From: Methanocella paludicola SANAE
Lineage (GTDB): Archaea; Halobacteriota; Methanocellia; Methanocellales; Methanocellaceae
Assembly: GCF_000011005.1 (NCBI RefSeq)
Contig: NC_013665.1
Span: 496,001-560,000 of the forward strand
DNA length: 64,000 nucleotides
Reading direction: 5' to 3'
In this document: positions 1 to 8,343 of the stretch, piece by piece
How positions within the stretch are numbered: the first letter of the stretch is position 1
Layout of the letters: each line of letters starts with the position of its first letter
Notes under the pieces: generated by a model
Told to the model about the DNA's origin: nothing
Databases searched by the model: none
Seen by the model: only the letters and a program-made list of their open reading frames with translations
Translations under genes and position numbers: made by a program

Positions 1-96
1 TTCTACGCGATGAACTTACCGCTTGCGGCTTCGCTTGCAGCCGCCTCTTTCTCGGGGGCGGGACTGATGCTCCTTCAGTTCCAGAAAGGGGGGTGA
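1..96 (+). CDS. C-terminal end of a membrane protein (partial)
   Basis: Frame 1 is open from the window edge to a TGA at 94-96. The visible 31 residues are small and hydrophobic (Ala/Leu/Gly-rich, ending LLQFQKGG), which fits the last transmembrane segment of a membrane protein. The next small membrane gene starts only 4 bases after the stop, so the two are probably cotranscribed. The family cannot be recognised from this fragment. Confidence 0.5.
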   Translation, partial: FYAMNLPLAASLAAASFSGAGLMLLQFQKGG

Positions 97-100
97 ACGA

Positions 101-364
101 ATGGACATAACGATATTATATATTGTGGCCGGTGCCGCCTGTATCGTCATATCCCTTCTGGTATATCGCTCTCTCAGGGCGCCGTTCTTCCTCTATCTAT
201 CGGCGGCGCTCTTGATGGCCTGCGCTTTCATCATTACCTGTATCGTAGCCCCTGAAGTCCGTGCGCTATCGGACCTCTCGCTGGCGCTGAGCGGGGCAAG
301 CATGGGTGCGGCCTCGCTTCAATTATCGTATTCGTTCGGGCTGGCGGGCGGTCACCGTGATTAA
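101..364 (+). CDS. Small membrane protein, unknown function
   Basis: This 87-residue protein has about three hydrophobic segments (residues 1-20, 27-50 and 60-80) with short loops, so it should be an integral membrane protein. A GGGGG-rich ribosome site lies at 89-93, just upstream of the ATG. It is packed between the partial membrane gene and the next gene, whose GTG start overlaps its end by 8 bases, so the three are probably one operon. I do not recognise the family. Confidence 0.6.
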   Translation: MDITILYIVAGAACIVISLLVYRSLRAPFFLYLSAALLMACAFIITCIVAPEVRALSDLSLALSGASMGAASLQLSYSFGLAGGHRD

Positions 365-737
365 GCAGCTTGTGGACACGGTGAGGGGCGCGGACGGATA
401 CGCGGGCATGGCCGTCTACAGGGGCGACGGCATGCTGTTTTCGGAGGGGCTGGAGCCCGCCTATACGGACATGATAAAGGCGCTGTTCGAAGAGATCGGC
501 GGGCATTTTTCGGCGAGAGGGGTTTCACTTGTCATCCGGGGCTACACTGTCCGGGCGTTCCTGGCCGAGGACAAGCTCGTGATATGCAGGTCCGAGGGGC
601 GGTTCATGGCCATGCCCGTCCTGCGTGACAGGGAGCCCGAGTACGCCGCAGGCCAGGCTCCCCCGGGCCTTATAACGAAGGAAGAGGCGAGAAAAGAGGC
701 CGCAGCAATGCTTAAGTTGCTCATGTCGTCAGGATAA
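357..737 (+). CDS. Roadblock/LC7-like small cytoplasmic protein
   Basis: The frame is open from 306, but the GTG at 357 overlapping the end of the preceding gene is the natural coupled start and gives 126 residues. The pattern (VRGADGYAGMAVYRGDG, then a helix, then paired beta strands ending near CRSEGRFMAMPVL) resembles archaeal Roadblock/LC7 proteins, which serve as scaffolds for small GTPases or signalling complexes. The match is by eye only. A Glu/Lys-rich tail follows at about residues 100-126. It is the last gene of the operon that enters from the left edge. Confidence 0.45.
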   Translation: MIKQLVDTVRGADGYAGMAVYRGDGMLFSEGLEPAYTDMIKALFEEIGGHFSARGVSLVIRGYTVRAFLAEDKLVICRSEGRFMAMPVLRDREPEYAAGQAPPGLITKEEARKEAAAMLKLLMSSG

Positions 738-797
738 TTTTTATCTTTTCAGAAATTTCAAAAAACTTAAATAGTTGGGGGTGCATCCAGTAGCTTG

Positions 798-1295
798 ATG
801 GCCAAGTCTTACTCTGACATCATCCAGGAGAGGGAGGCAATACTGGGCACATTCGAGGCCCTGTTCAAGGCCCGTGGCCTGGGCGCGCTCCACGGCCGGG
901 TCTTCGGCGCCATACTTCTGGCGGTCGATCCCGTGACCCAGGATGAGATCAGCGAGTTCACCGGGTACTCTGTGCCGGCGGTCAGCTCAGCGCTCGAAGA
1001 GCTGGTCAGGGTGGGCCTTGTAGCCAGGCAAAAGCGGCAGGAAAGCCGCAAGAACTACTACTCGAGCCGGGCTAACCTCGATGAGATCATGCGCATGGTG
1101 CTCAAGACGATCCACGACGACTACGTACTCGTGGTGCTCAATCGGCTTCAGTATTCGAAGGCCGACGCCGAGGGCACGCAGGACCCTAAATTAAGCGAGC
1201 ACGTCGAGTTCATCGAGAACTACGAGGCCAGGCTCAGGGACTTAGAATCATACATGAATAGATTACTGGACGTACCACTGGAGGAGAAAAAGTGA
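798..1295 (+). CDS. MarR/GbsR-type winged-helix transcriptional regulator
   Basis: The 165-residue protein has a helix-turn-helix at about residues 40-75 (DEISEFTGYSVPAVSSALEE) and a wing with RQKRQESRKNYY, typical of the GbsR branch of MarR-like regulators. A helical C-terminus probably dimerises. ATG 798 is chosen over the adjacent TTG at 795. A TATA-like AACTTAAATAG at 766-776 places transcription close to the start. Its stop overlaps the ferredoxin GTG start (GTGA), so it may regulate its own operon with ferredoxin and geranylgeranyl reductase. Confidence 0.75.
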   Translation: MAKSYSDIIQEREAILGTFEALFKARGLGALHGRVFGAILLAVDPVTQDEISEFTGYSVPAVSSALEELVRVGLVARQKRQESRKNYYSSRANLDEIMRMVLKTIHDDYVLVVLNRLQYSKADAEGTQDPKLSEHVEFIENYEARLRDLESYMNRLLDVPLEEKK

Positions 1296-1471
1296 TCACT
1301 GTAAACCGTTATCGCTGTGGCTACTGCGGGGCGTGCGTTAGCGTCTGCCCCAGGGATGCCCTGGACCTTGTCGAGACTTACATCGAAGTAGACGACAAAT
1401 GCAGCAACTGCGGCATCTGCACGAAAGTTTGCCCTATGGGGGCGCTGGAGCTGGTCGAGGATGAAGAGTAA
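1292..1471 (+). CDS. 2[4Fe-4S] ferredoxin
   Basis: This 59-residue protein starts at GTG 1292 and has two complete Cys motifs, CGYCGACVSVCP and CSNCGICTKVCP, for two [4Fe-4S] clusters. It overlaps the regulator upstream by 4 bases and the geranylgeranyl reductase downstream by 11 bases, so all three are translationally coupled. Established work on Methanosarcina shows that geranylgeranyl reductase takes electrons from an adjacently encoded ferredoxin. I infer the same role here: donor for lipid-chain saturation. Confidence 0.85.
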   Translation: MITVNRYRCGYCGACVSVCPRDALDLVETYIEVDDKCSNCGICTKVCPMGALELVEDEE

Positions 1472-2639
1472 CTACGACGTCATAGTGGTCGGCGCCGGCC
1501 CGGCGGGCTCCATCGCGGCGAGGACGGCCGCGGAGCAGGGGCTGGACGTTCTATTAATAGAGAAGCGCCAGGAGATCGGCGACCCGGTAAGGTGTGCCGA
1601 AGGCACGGGCAAGATGGGGCTCTCCCAGTTCATCGAGCCCGATCCGAGGTGGATCTGCGCCGAGGTCACCGGCGCCCGGATATTCGCCCCGGACGGGACC
1701 TGCATAGAGCTTAACGAGAAGCTGGCCGGCAAGGAAGTCGGCTACGTCCTCGAGAGAAAGATCTTCGACCGCGCCGTCGCGAAAACGGCCGCCAGGGCCG
1801 GCGCCGAAGTGCAGGTCAAGACCCAGGCCACCTCCCTCATCAAGGAGAACGGCGTCGTCTGCGGCATCAAGGGCAAGCACCGCGGCGAGGACTTCGAGGC
1901 CAGGGCGAAGGTCGTCGTAGGCGCCGACGGCATCGAGTCAAAGGTCGGCAAGTGGGCGGGAATAAACACCACCCTCAAGCCGAAGGACATCGAGACCTGC
2001 GCGCAGTTCCTGGTCACCGACATCGACATCAGGGCCGACAGCTGTGACTTCTACATGGGCAACCTGCGGGCTCCCGGAGGGTACGTCTGGATCTTCCCCA
2101 AGGGGAAGCGCGAGGCGAACGTGGGCCTGGGAATGCTGGGAAGCCGGTTCACGGGCAAGCACCCGATCGACTACCTCCACGAGTTCATGGCCTGGAAGTT
2201 CCCCGAAGGCAAGATCATCGAGACCGTCGTCGGCGCCGTGCCGGCGAGCGGCATGCTCAAGCAGCTTTCCACGAGCGGGCTGGTGCTGGTCGGCGATGCC
2301 GGGAGGGTGTCCGACCCGATCACGGGCGGCGGCATCTATAACGGCATGGTCAGCGGCCGCATTGCGGGCAACGTCCTCGCCGACGCCATCAAGGCGAACG
2401 ACCTGTCCGTTAAAAAGCTGCAGCGCTACGACCGCGAGGTAAGGGAAGCGCTGGGCAAGCAGCTCGACAGGAACTATAAGGCGAAGGAGTTCGTCGTCAA
2501 GGCGGAGGACAGCCTGATGAACTCGGTCGCCCGGTCCCTGCATGGCGTCAACTTCGAGGAGATGTCCGTGCCGAAGCTCCTGAAGGAGATCATCACCCGT
2601 AACCCCTCGATGTTCCTCGAGCTGGCAGGCCTCTTCTGA
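1461..2639 (+). CDS. Digeranylgeranylglycerophospholipid (geranylgeranyl) reductase
   Basis: The 392-residue flavoprotein opens with the FAD-binding Rossmann motif GAGPAG (residues 11-16) and the conserved IEKRQEIGDPVRCAEG segment. The second FAD motif, LVGDAGRVSDPITGGGI, lies at about residues 275-291. This family saturates the isoprenoid double bonds of archaeal membrane lipids at the membrane surface using FAD and reduced ferredoxin. The coupled ferredoxin gene directly upstream supports the assignment. Length and motifs are normal for the family. Confidence 0.9.
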   Translation: MKSNYDVIVVGAGPAGSIAARTAAEQGLDVLLIEKRQEIGDPVRCAEGTGKMGLSQFIEPDPRWICAEVTGARIFAPDGTCIELNEKLAGKEVGYVLERKIFDRAVAKTAARAGAEVQVKTQATSLIKENGVVCGIKGKHRGEDFEARAKVVVGADGIESKVGKWAGINTTLKPKDIETCAQFLVTDIDIRADSCDFYMGNLRAPGGYVWIFPKGKREANVGLGMLGSRFTGKHPIDYLHEFMAWKFPEGKIIETVVGAVPASGMLKQLSTSGLVLVGDAGRVSDPITGGGIYNGMVSGRIAGNVLADAIKANDLSVKKLQRYDREVREALGKQLDRNYKAKEFVVKAEDSLMNSVARSLHGVNFEEMSVPKLLKEIITRNPSMFLELAGLF

Positions 2640-2783
2640 GGCCCGCCCTATTTTATATTACAATCATTTAAATATCAATATTTTAGGCCCTAAATGTAAA
2701 ATAACTATGAAAAACAGTTAATCTCGAAATCATAAACAATTTTATCAAAAACTTTATTATCACTAAAAACAAAAATTCATTTC

Positions 2784-3149
2784 ATGAAATTAAATGATAT
2801 AGTCGCATCAATGTCAGGGTACCTATCAGAACAGACCATCGTGGACTTTATCATGTACAGCAAGGCCTTCGACGACACACGCTACTCCGTGCTCAAGACA
2901 AAGGCCGTCGACAAGGTATCCATCGCATTGCTTGCGGCTGCGAAAAACAGCGAGCTTTTCTATGACGTCGTCCAGTGGGGAGAGGACACCGGCGTAGCCT
3001 CCAAGGCCACTTTCTCGCGCAGGAAAGATTTTCTCGTAAACTTGAATGTCCTGTTCGAGGAGAGCGTCAAGACGCCCTTTGGCCGGCCCAAGATCCGGCT
3101 CAAGCTGAACGATTGTAAGCTCAAAGAGTGTTTCGGCATACCGGCCTGA
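2784..3149 (+). CDS. Putative winged-helix DNA-binding protein
   Basis: A 121-residue protein that I do not recognise with certainty. Residues 45-100 are helical, followed by a charged stretch with ATFSRRKDFLVNLNVLFEE and a basic beta-hairpin-like end (KTPFGRPKIRLKLND), which suggests a small winged-helix regulator. It is monocistronic, with 144 AT-rich bases upstream. The TATA-like ACTTTATTATC at 2751-2761 lies about 23-33 bases before the ATG, which suggests a leaderless or short-leader transcript. Confidence 0.5.
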   Translation: MKLNDIVASMSGYLSEQTIVDFIMYSKAFDDTRYSVLKTKAVDKVSIALLAAAKNSELFYDVVQWGEDTGVASKATFSRRKDFLVNLNVLFEESVKTPFGRPKIRLKLNDCKLKECFGIPA

Positions 3150-3213
3150 GGTAAAAAACCTTTACACGGCAGCCTAATTTACGCTCATAGTATATTTTTT
3201 GTTTCTGTAACTA

Positions 3214-3681
3214 CTATAAAAAACGCCCTTTTTCGGCATGCGGCGAGCCTCCTCCCCGGGCGAGCACTCTCCCCTCGCCCGCTTCCAGCACGATGCCATC
3301 CATCGCGCCCTTGCCGCAGAGCACGTCCTGTTCCGGGTGGGTGCCCGGCACGATACACCCGCTCAGCACGATCCTATCGCCCGCCGAGACGACAAGCTTC
3401 AGCCTTTGAGTGGCCGGGTGGGACTTACGAAGCACGAGCAGCGGCGTGCCGCCCTCCCTCACCAGAAATAACATGCTCCTTACCATCTCCCGGGCTTTTT
3501 CGCCGCCCTCAAAACATGAGGCAGCTATCAGGTCCTCCGGGCCAAGGAACTGGACGAGCTCCTCGTCCTCCGTTTCAATGAATACACGTTTCAAATGGCC
3601 CGCTTTAACGATTCCCACGGTATTGTCGCCATCGAATAAAAATAAGATCTCGTCGGGCCCGAGAGCGAACTCGCCGTTCAC
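3214..3681 (-). CDS. Conserved hypothetical protein downstream of fumarase
   Basis: The frame is open from 3720, but GTG 3681 makes a GTGA overlap with the zinc-ribbon stop, so I take 155 residues. It is beta-rich (FALGPDEILFLFDGD, then VFIETEDEELVQFLGPEDL) with one Cys in LSGCIVPGTHPE. I do not recognise the family. Coupling to the zinc-ribbon gene and position behind fumarase suggest one transcript. AT-rich DNA after the stop separates it from the gene on the other strand. Confidence 0.6.
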   Translation of the reverse strand: MNGEFALGPDEILFLFDGDNTVGIVKAGHLKRVFIETEDEELVQFLGPEDLIAASCFEGGEKAREMVRSMLFLVREGGTPLLVLRKSHPATQRLKLVVSAGDRIVLSGCIVPGTHPEQDVLCGKGAMDGIVLEAGEGRVLARGGGSPHAEKGRFL

Positions 3682-3833
3682 TCGATCAACTCGACGTCCT
3701 CGCCGCCGCAGGACGGGCACACTGGCCTCTTGCCCGCCCCCTTGAACTTATTATCGCAGTCCTTACACTTGTAGCGCTTGAACTTGACCTCGCTGATCTC
3801 GATATCTGCGGGCATGCCGCCGGTGGTACACAT
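3678..3833 (-). CDS. Small rubredoxin-like zinc-ribbon protein
   Basis: A 51-residue gene too short for routine calling. The reading frame begins MCTTGGMPADIEIS and contains two knuckles, CKDC and CPSCGG, separated by about 14 residues, so it should bind one zinc or iron. The GGTGA ribosome site lies just upstream of its ATG. It sits 23 bases after the fumarase beta gene and overlaps the next gene at GTGA. Small zinc ribbons of this type often act as protein-interaction modules. The function is unknown. Confidence 0.7.
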   Translation of the reverse strand: MCTTGGMPADIEISEVKFKRYKCKDCDNKFKGAGKRPVCPSCGGEDVELIE

Positions 3834-3856
3834 GAAATGTTCACCTCAATTGATAC

Positions 3857-4438
3857 TTAGAGGCGCATATCCTTAATATTTTCCGAGGCCCTGCGCCTGA
3901 CCGCCTCGTACAGGTCGCCCATGTGCGCGTCCATGGTCACCGTGAGAGGGCCGAAATTCTCCACCTCGAGCAGCCACACGGCCTCCGACATGCCCAGGTC
4001 CTCCCAGATGAGGCCGAGCACCTTTTTCACCATGCGTGCGCCCAGCACCGCCGTCCCTCCCGTCATAGAGAGATACACGGCGCCGTTGTCACGGAGCGCG
4101 GCCAGTACGTCCGGGCCCATGCCGCCCTTGCCGATGATGGCGGCCGCGCCGTGCCCTATGACGGCGGGCTCCAGGTCGTTCATGCGCGCGCTGGTCGTGG
4201 GGCCGATTGCCACGATCTTCCATTCCTCGCCCTCCTTCTTCACGATGGGGGCGCCGTGGAAGATCGCCGCTCCCTCCAGCTTAAAGGGAAGCTGCCGGTG
4301 CCCTTTGAAATACTCGGCCATCCGGGCGTGCGCCTTGTCCCTGGCCGTGATAAATTCGCCAGTAATATAGACTACGTCTCCGGCCCTTAGAGCTTTGAGG
4401 GGCTCTTTCGAGAGAGGCGTGGTGAGGTGATATTCCAT
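3857..4438 (-). CDS. fumB: Fumarate hydratase, class I, beta subunit
   Basis: The 193-residue protein matches the C-terminal domain of class I fumarases and of L(+)-tartrate dehydratase beta: ITGEFITARDKAH near residue 26, GPTTSARMNDLEP near 80, GKGGMG near 103 and the ending motif MDAHMGDLYE. It pairs with the [4Fe-4S] alpha subunit encoded directly upstream with no gap. The reaction is fumarate to malate in the partial citrate cycle. L-tartrate dehydratase is the main alternative, but fumarase is more likely in a methanogen. Confidence 0.88.
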   Translation of the reverse strand: MEYHLTTPLSKEPLKALRAGDVVYITGEFITARDKAHARMAEYFKGHRQLPFKLEGAAIFHGAPIVKKEGEEWKIVAIGPTTSARMNDLEPAVIGHGAAAIIGKGGMGPDVLAALRDNGAVYLSMTGGTAVLGARMVKKVLGLIWEDLGMSEAVWLLEVENFGPLTVTMDAHMGDLYEAVRRRASENIKDMRL

Positions 4439-5311
4439 TCACTCGCCCCCCATCTCGACGCTGCCGTCCTTATAAATGCGTGCGTGTGCCCTCCTGGCCG
4501 CGTAGCACTGGAAGCTGACGGCCACGGGCAGGCTGGCCGTATGGCAGTACGCGTACTCGATATGTACGGCAAGCGCCGTCGTATCCCCGCCCAGGCCCAT
4601 CGGGCCGATACCCGTACGATTGATCGCGTACAGCAGCTCCATCTCGAGCCTGGCGACCTCCGGCTCCGGGCTCCTGGAGCCGACGGGCCTCAACACCGCC
4701 TTTTTCGCCAGCGCCATGCACTCGTCAGCAGTGCCGCCGATGCCCACGCCCACGATGACCGGCGGGCACGGCTTGCTCCCCGCGTTGACCACCGTTTCCA
4801 GGACGAACCGCTTGATGCCCGCGATCCCCGCGGACGGGTTGAGCATCGCAAGCGCGCTCATGTTCTCGGAGCCTCCGCCCTTGGGCATCACCGTGAGGTC
4901 GATATGGTCCGAGGCCTCGAATGAATAATATATATAGGGCATTCCTTTGCCCGTGTTATCGCCCGTATTCCGGCGGGTGATCGGGTGGACCGCATTCTTA
5001 CGAAGTGGTATCTCTTCGGTGGCCCGTCTGACCCCGCGGGCGACGGCCTCCTCGAAGCCCGGCACGGCGAAGCCCATCTTAGCGAAAAAGACCGGCAGCC
5101 CGGTGTCCTGGCACATGGGCAGCGTGCACGCGCCCGCCTCCTTCACGTTGGCGATGATCCTCTCCAGCTCCCTCTTTGCAGTAGGGTCCCTCTCTAAAAG
5201 CAGCGACCCCTCCAGCGCGGCCAGCACGTCGGGCGGGAGCACGGCCACGGAGCGCCTGAGCAGCGCAATTGCCGTTTCCTCGATGAGCCTGTCTTCCATA
5301 TAACTGGACAT
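4439..5311 (-). CDS. fumA: Fumarate hydratase, class I, alpha subunit
   Basis: The start at 5311 gives 290 residues beginning MSSYMEDRL; a longer open frame to 5347 is unlikely because it runs through the divergent promoter. The motif MCQDTGLP near residue 75 carries a cluster Cys. Later segments with NTGDNTGKG and MPKGGGSENMS match class I fumarase alpha subunits. With the beta subunit it forms an oxygen-sensitive [4Fe-4S] enzyme. It shares a divergent intergenic region of about 67 bases with the AI-2E transporter gene. Confidence 0.88.
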   Translation of the reverse strand: MSSYMEDRLIEETAIALLRRSVAVLPPDVLAALEGSLLLERDPTAKRELERIIANVKEAGACTLPMCQDTGLPVFFAKMGFAVPGFEEAVARGVRRATEEIPLRKNAVHPITRRNTGDNTGKGMPYIYYSFEASDHIDLTVMPKGGGSENMSALAMLNPSAGIAGIKRFVLETVVNAGSKPCPPVIVGVGIGGTADECMALAKKAVLRPVGSRSPEPEVARLEMELLYAINRTGIGPMGLGGDTTALAVHIEYAYCHTASLPVAVSFQCYAARRAHARIYKDGSVEMGGE

Positions 5312-5378
5312 AGTGCGCCTGACGATAAAAACCCTTTTCAGAAGCAAATATATAAATGGACATTATTATCACAGACGT

Positions 5379-6431
5379 ATGTCATTGACCGTCGGCGGCC
5401 TGCTCGATGAGCTGAACAAGAACCGGTTTTTGCTGGCAGCCATACTGCTGGCGGCCGTGGTGGCCCTGCTGTCCGCGTACTACGTACTGCCCCTGGCCGA
5501 TGGCATCATCTTCGGGGTCTTCTTTTTCTTCGTCACGCGGCCTATCAAGATCTTTCTCGACCGGTACACGAAATATTCGCCTTACATCGCGACCTTCTGC
5601 ATCCTGCTGCCGCTGATCGCTATCATCGCCTACGGCGTCGTCAGTGTGCTGGGCGAGGCAGAGTGGGTCTTCCAGCATAGCGGCGAGCTGGGAGACATGA
5701 TCATCGGGACTATAGAGGGCCTCGGCCTTCCCTTCGATGTGAACGCCGGCCTCGATACCGGGCTTAAAGGCCTGTACGATTACACGATAACTTTCCTGAA
5801 GTCCCTGCCGATAGGAAGAACCTTTTCCGGCATCATATCCCTGGCCATGAACGCCCTCGTATCGCTGTTCGTCTGCTTCTATCTATTGAAGGACGGCGGC
5901 TCGTTCACCGCGATCGTCAGGGAAGTCGTGCCCGCCAGGCACAAGCCGGCCCTGGACATGTTCCTGACGGAGGCGGACAGGATCCTGTCGGGCATATTCA
6001 CGGGCACCTTCTACACGGCTCTATACATAGCCGTGGGCGCGCTCGTCCTGTTCGTTATTTTCGGCATCCCCTACAAGGCCCTGCTGACCGCGTTCGTGTT
6101 CATCGCGGCCATGGTGCCCATACTTTCGGGCATGATGGTCTTCATCCCGGTCGCCATTTATCTCTATATGTTCAGAAGCCCGATCATCGGCTTGCTCTTC
6201 CTGGGCCTTGCAGTCGTCTTCATTTATTTGCCGCCCGATTACGTCATCCGGCCATATATTATAAATAGGGCGTCGAACCTGCACCCTCTGTTGATCATTC
6301 TGGCGTTCATCGGCGGCGGCGTCGCCGGAGGGCTGTCGGGCTTCTTCGCGGCCCCCATGGCCATAGGGCTCGCCACCGCCCTCTACCGGACGTACAAAAA
6401 AACGAAGGGCAACGATGAAGATATACATTGA
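5379..6431 (+). CDS. AI-2E family (PerM-type) membrane transporter
   Basis: The start at 5379 (MSLTVGGLLDE) gives 350 residues, with the TATA box AAATATATAAATG at 5347-5359 about 25 bases upstream, so translation is nearly leaderless. There are about eight transmembrane segments: a hydrophobic N-terminal pair, a soluble middle region (residues 100-150) and C-terminal segments including IFGIPYKALLTAFVFIAA. This is the AI-2E/UPF0118 fold. The substrate is unknown and some members are Na+/H+ antiporters. The 3' end overlaps the next gene by 17 bases. Confidence 0.8.
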   Translation: MSLTVGGLLDELNKNRFLLAAILLAAVVALLSAYYVLPLADGIIFGVFFFFVTRPIKIFLDRYTKYSPYIATFCILLPLIAIIAYGVVSVLGEAEWVFQHSGELGDMIIGTIEGLGLPFDVNAGLDTGLKGLYDYTITFLKSLPIGRTFSGIISLAMNALVSLFVCFYLLKDGGSFTAIVREVVPARHKPALDMFLTEADRILSGIFTGTFYTALYIAVGALVLFVIFGIPYKALLTAFVFIAAMVPILSGMMVFIPVAIYLYMFRSPIIGLLFLGLAVVFIYLPPDYVIRPYIINRASNLHPLLIILAFIGGGVAGGLSGFFAAPMAIGLATALYRTYKKTKGNDEDIH

Positions 6432-7635
6432 GACGCACGGCTGTACCGCGAACGCCAGCGATTCCCAGGCGATCAGGAACTCGGTCCTGGCCTCCGGGGG
6501 CGAGGTCGTGGGAACGCCCGAAGAGGCGGACACGGTCGTCGTCAATACCTGCGCGGTCACGGAGTTCACCTCGAAGAGCATGCTGAAGGCGATAAAAAAA
6601 TACAGCGGCAAGAGGGTCGTCGTCGCCGGGTGCATGGCCGCAGCGCAACCCTACCTTCTTAAGGGTATTCGGAATATCCAGATAGCGGAGGCGCCGGGGG
6701 CAGAAGCCGTTGCCCGGATGCTGGGTATAATGCCGGCGGCCGGGAGGCCGTTCATCAAGGGCACCTCTGCCGTCGTCTCCATCGCAGAAGGGTGCCGGGG
6801 CCATTGCTCCTACTGTATCGTGCGGCTCGTCAGGGGCCCGCTGCGCAGCGCCCCGGTCGAAGAGGTAGTCCATTCGATAAAAACGGCCCTGCGCATGGGC
6901 GCGAGGGAGATACTCTTAACGGCGCAGGACACGGGCGCCTACGGCCTCGATGCCGGCGAGAGGCTGCCCGCCCTGATGAAAGAGATACTCAGCATCGAGG
7001 GCGACTACCGCATTCGCCTCGGCATGATGAACCCGTTCTCCATCGCCGACATCCTGGGCGACATGGCCCGGATTTTCAATGACCCCAGAGTATACAGGTT
7101 CGCCCATATCCCCGTCCAGTCGGGCTCGGACAGGATATTGGGGCTCATGGAGAGGCCGTACACGGAAAGCCAGTACCGGGACATAGTCGCCCGGCTCAGG
7201 CAGGAGGTGCCGGGCATCACGCTGTCCACCGACTACATCGTAGGGTTCCCCACGGAGACCGATGAGGACTTCGCCCTGACCATGGACGACCTGCGGTCCA
7301 CAAGGCCCCTCAAGGTGAACATCACCCGCTTCTCCCCGCGGCCGGGCACCCCCGCGGCGTGCATGGAAAACTTGCCATTCCGGATAAAAAAGGAGCGCTC
7401 GAGGGCTCTCACTCAGCTTCACCACGGGATCACGTCGGAATACATGCGTGATTCGGCCGGTCGGCGCCTCAGCGTGCTCGTGACCGAGGAAGGAAAGCCA
7501 GGCACCTCGGTCGCGCGGGACGATTGTTATCATATGGTCGTGATACCGGAGGAGATCTCTCCGGGCACCCGCCTTGACGTGAAAATTTGCGGCGCGAGCA
7601 CTACCTATATGGTCGGCAAACCAATTGATAAATAA
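6415..7635 (+). CDS. tRNA t6A37 methylthiotransferase (MtaB/CDKAL1 type)
   Basis: The 406-residue radical-SAM enzyme has an N-terminal MTTase domain (METHGCTANASDS-like opening with cluster Cys residues near 9, 44 and 73), the radical SAM motif EGCRGHCSYCIV (CxxxCxxC, about residues 123-134) and a C-terminal TRAM-like region. The family adds a methylthio group to N6-threonylcarbamoyladenosine at position 37 of tRNA reading ANN codons. Archaeal members belong to the CDKAL1-like branch. It overlaps the transporter gene by 17 bases. Confidence 0.88.
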   Translation: MKIYIETHGCTANASDSQAIRNSVLASGGEVVGTPEEADTVVVNTCAVTEFTSKSMLKAIKKYSGKRVVVAGCMAAAQPYLLKGIRNIQIAEAPGAEAVARMLGIMPAAGRPFIKGTSAVVSIAEGCRGHCSYCIVRLVRGPLRSAPVEEVVHSIKTALRMGAREILLTAQDTGAYGLDAGERLPALMKEILSIEGDYRIRLGMMNPFSIADILGDMARIFNDPRVYRFAHIPVQSGSDRILGLMERPYTESQYRDIVARLRQEVPGITLSTDYIVGFPTETDEDFALTMDDLRSTRPLKVNITRFSPRPGTPAACMENLPFRIKKERSRALTQLHHGITSEYMRDSAGRRLSVLVTEEGKPGTSVARDDCYHMVVIPEEISPGTRLDVKICGASTTYMVGKPIDK

Positions 7636-8152
7636 AAACTATAAAAATTTATTAGCCAAATTATTTTTCTGATTTTAATTATATTGTATATTATGCTTTT
7701 TATTTAACTTTGTGACTTATAAATAACTTCACTGATGTTCATGTTCACGATTTTGGCCTTTAATTATTATATACCGGTTGTTGTTAAGCAGATTCGAAAA
7801 ATAGCTGAAAATGTTAGTATTATTTATTTATTATGGTCTAAATTCACCCGTATAAATCTCTATCATGTATTATTTGCTTATTTCATCAAAAAGAGCCAGT
7901 GCAGGCATGATAATCTATAAATAGGTTAAGAACGTACAGTAAATGTTTAATCCAAAAATTAAAAAATAATAATATTTTTATATGATTTACTAAAAGAAAA
8001 TATAACTTTTTTTTACAATTTTGCAATTAACCATATATAAACCTATTATTAAAAAATATCAATTTAATCAAGCTTTTTAAAACAATATAAATTATTTATA
8101 TAATAATCATTAAAAATATTTAGCGACTAAAACATAAAGTTAATATGCCAGA
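7636..8152. other. AT-rich intergenic DNA upstream of the mcr operon
   Basis: About 500 bases that are strongly AT-rich and hold no convincing gene. Several TATA-like runs occur, including CATATATAAACC near 8032-8043 and ATTTATATAATAATC near 8094-8108. The more distal one is a plausible mcr promoter; the nearer would give a leader of about 210 bases. A 61-codon open frame at 7735-7920 has no ribosome site and reads as random AT-rich sequence. A transcription start map would settle which box is used. Confidence 0.5.
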
Positions 8153-8343
8153 AATACATACAGAAGAGTAGTCGAATGGTCTATCGATGGCTATGGACGT
8201 ATGTATTAACCATGCCTATAACCTTTTAAGGCTGCCTGGTGAGGCAGCCATAATCGGCACCTCTTGAGTGCAGGACGCGGTTCGCGTCTGCACTAAGCGG
8301 ACCATTCTGACCATTTGTAAACAATCCCACGGGAGGAGGGAAA
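8153..8343 (+). promoter_or_regulatory. Structured mcr mRNA leader
   Basis: The 190 bases before mcrB are much less AT-rich than the DNA upstream and contain several possible stems. 8153-8161 pairs with 8199-8207 (9 bp). 8174-8181 (GAATGGTC) pairs with 8300-8307 (8 bp) and closes a domain with two hairpins: 8230-8249, a perfect 8-bp stem with a GGUG loop, and 8268-8293, an 11-bp stem with one bulged G. The first two long-range pairings interleave and could be alternatives. The GGGAGGAGGG ribosome site follows at 8331-8340. Confidence 0.5.

Noticed and set aside
7735-7920. 61-codon open frame in the AT-rich gap upstream of mcr
   Set aside because: No ribosome site, random AT-rich composition and no recognisable features; it looks like chance in low-GC DNA.
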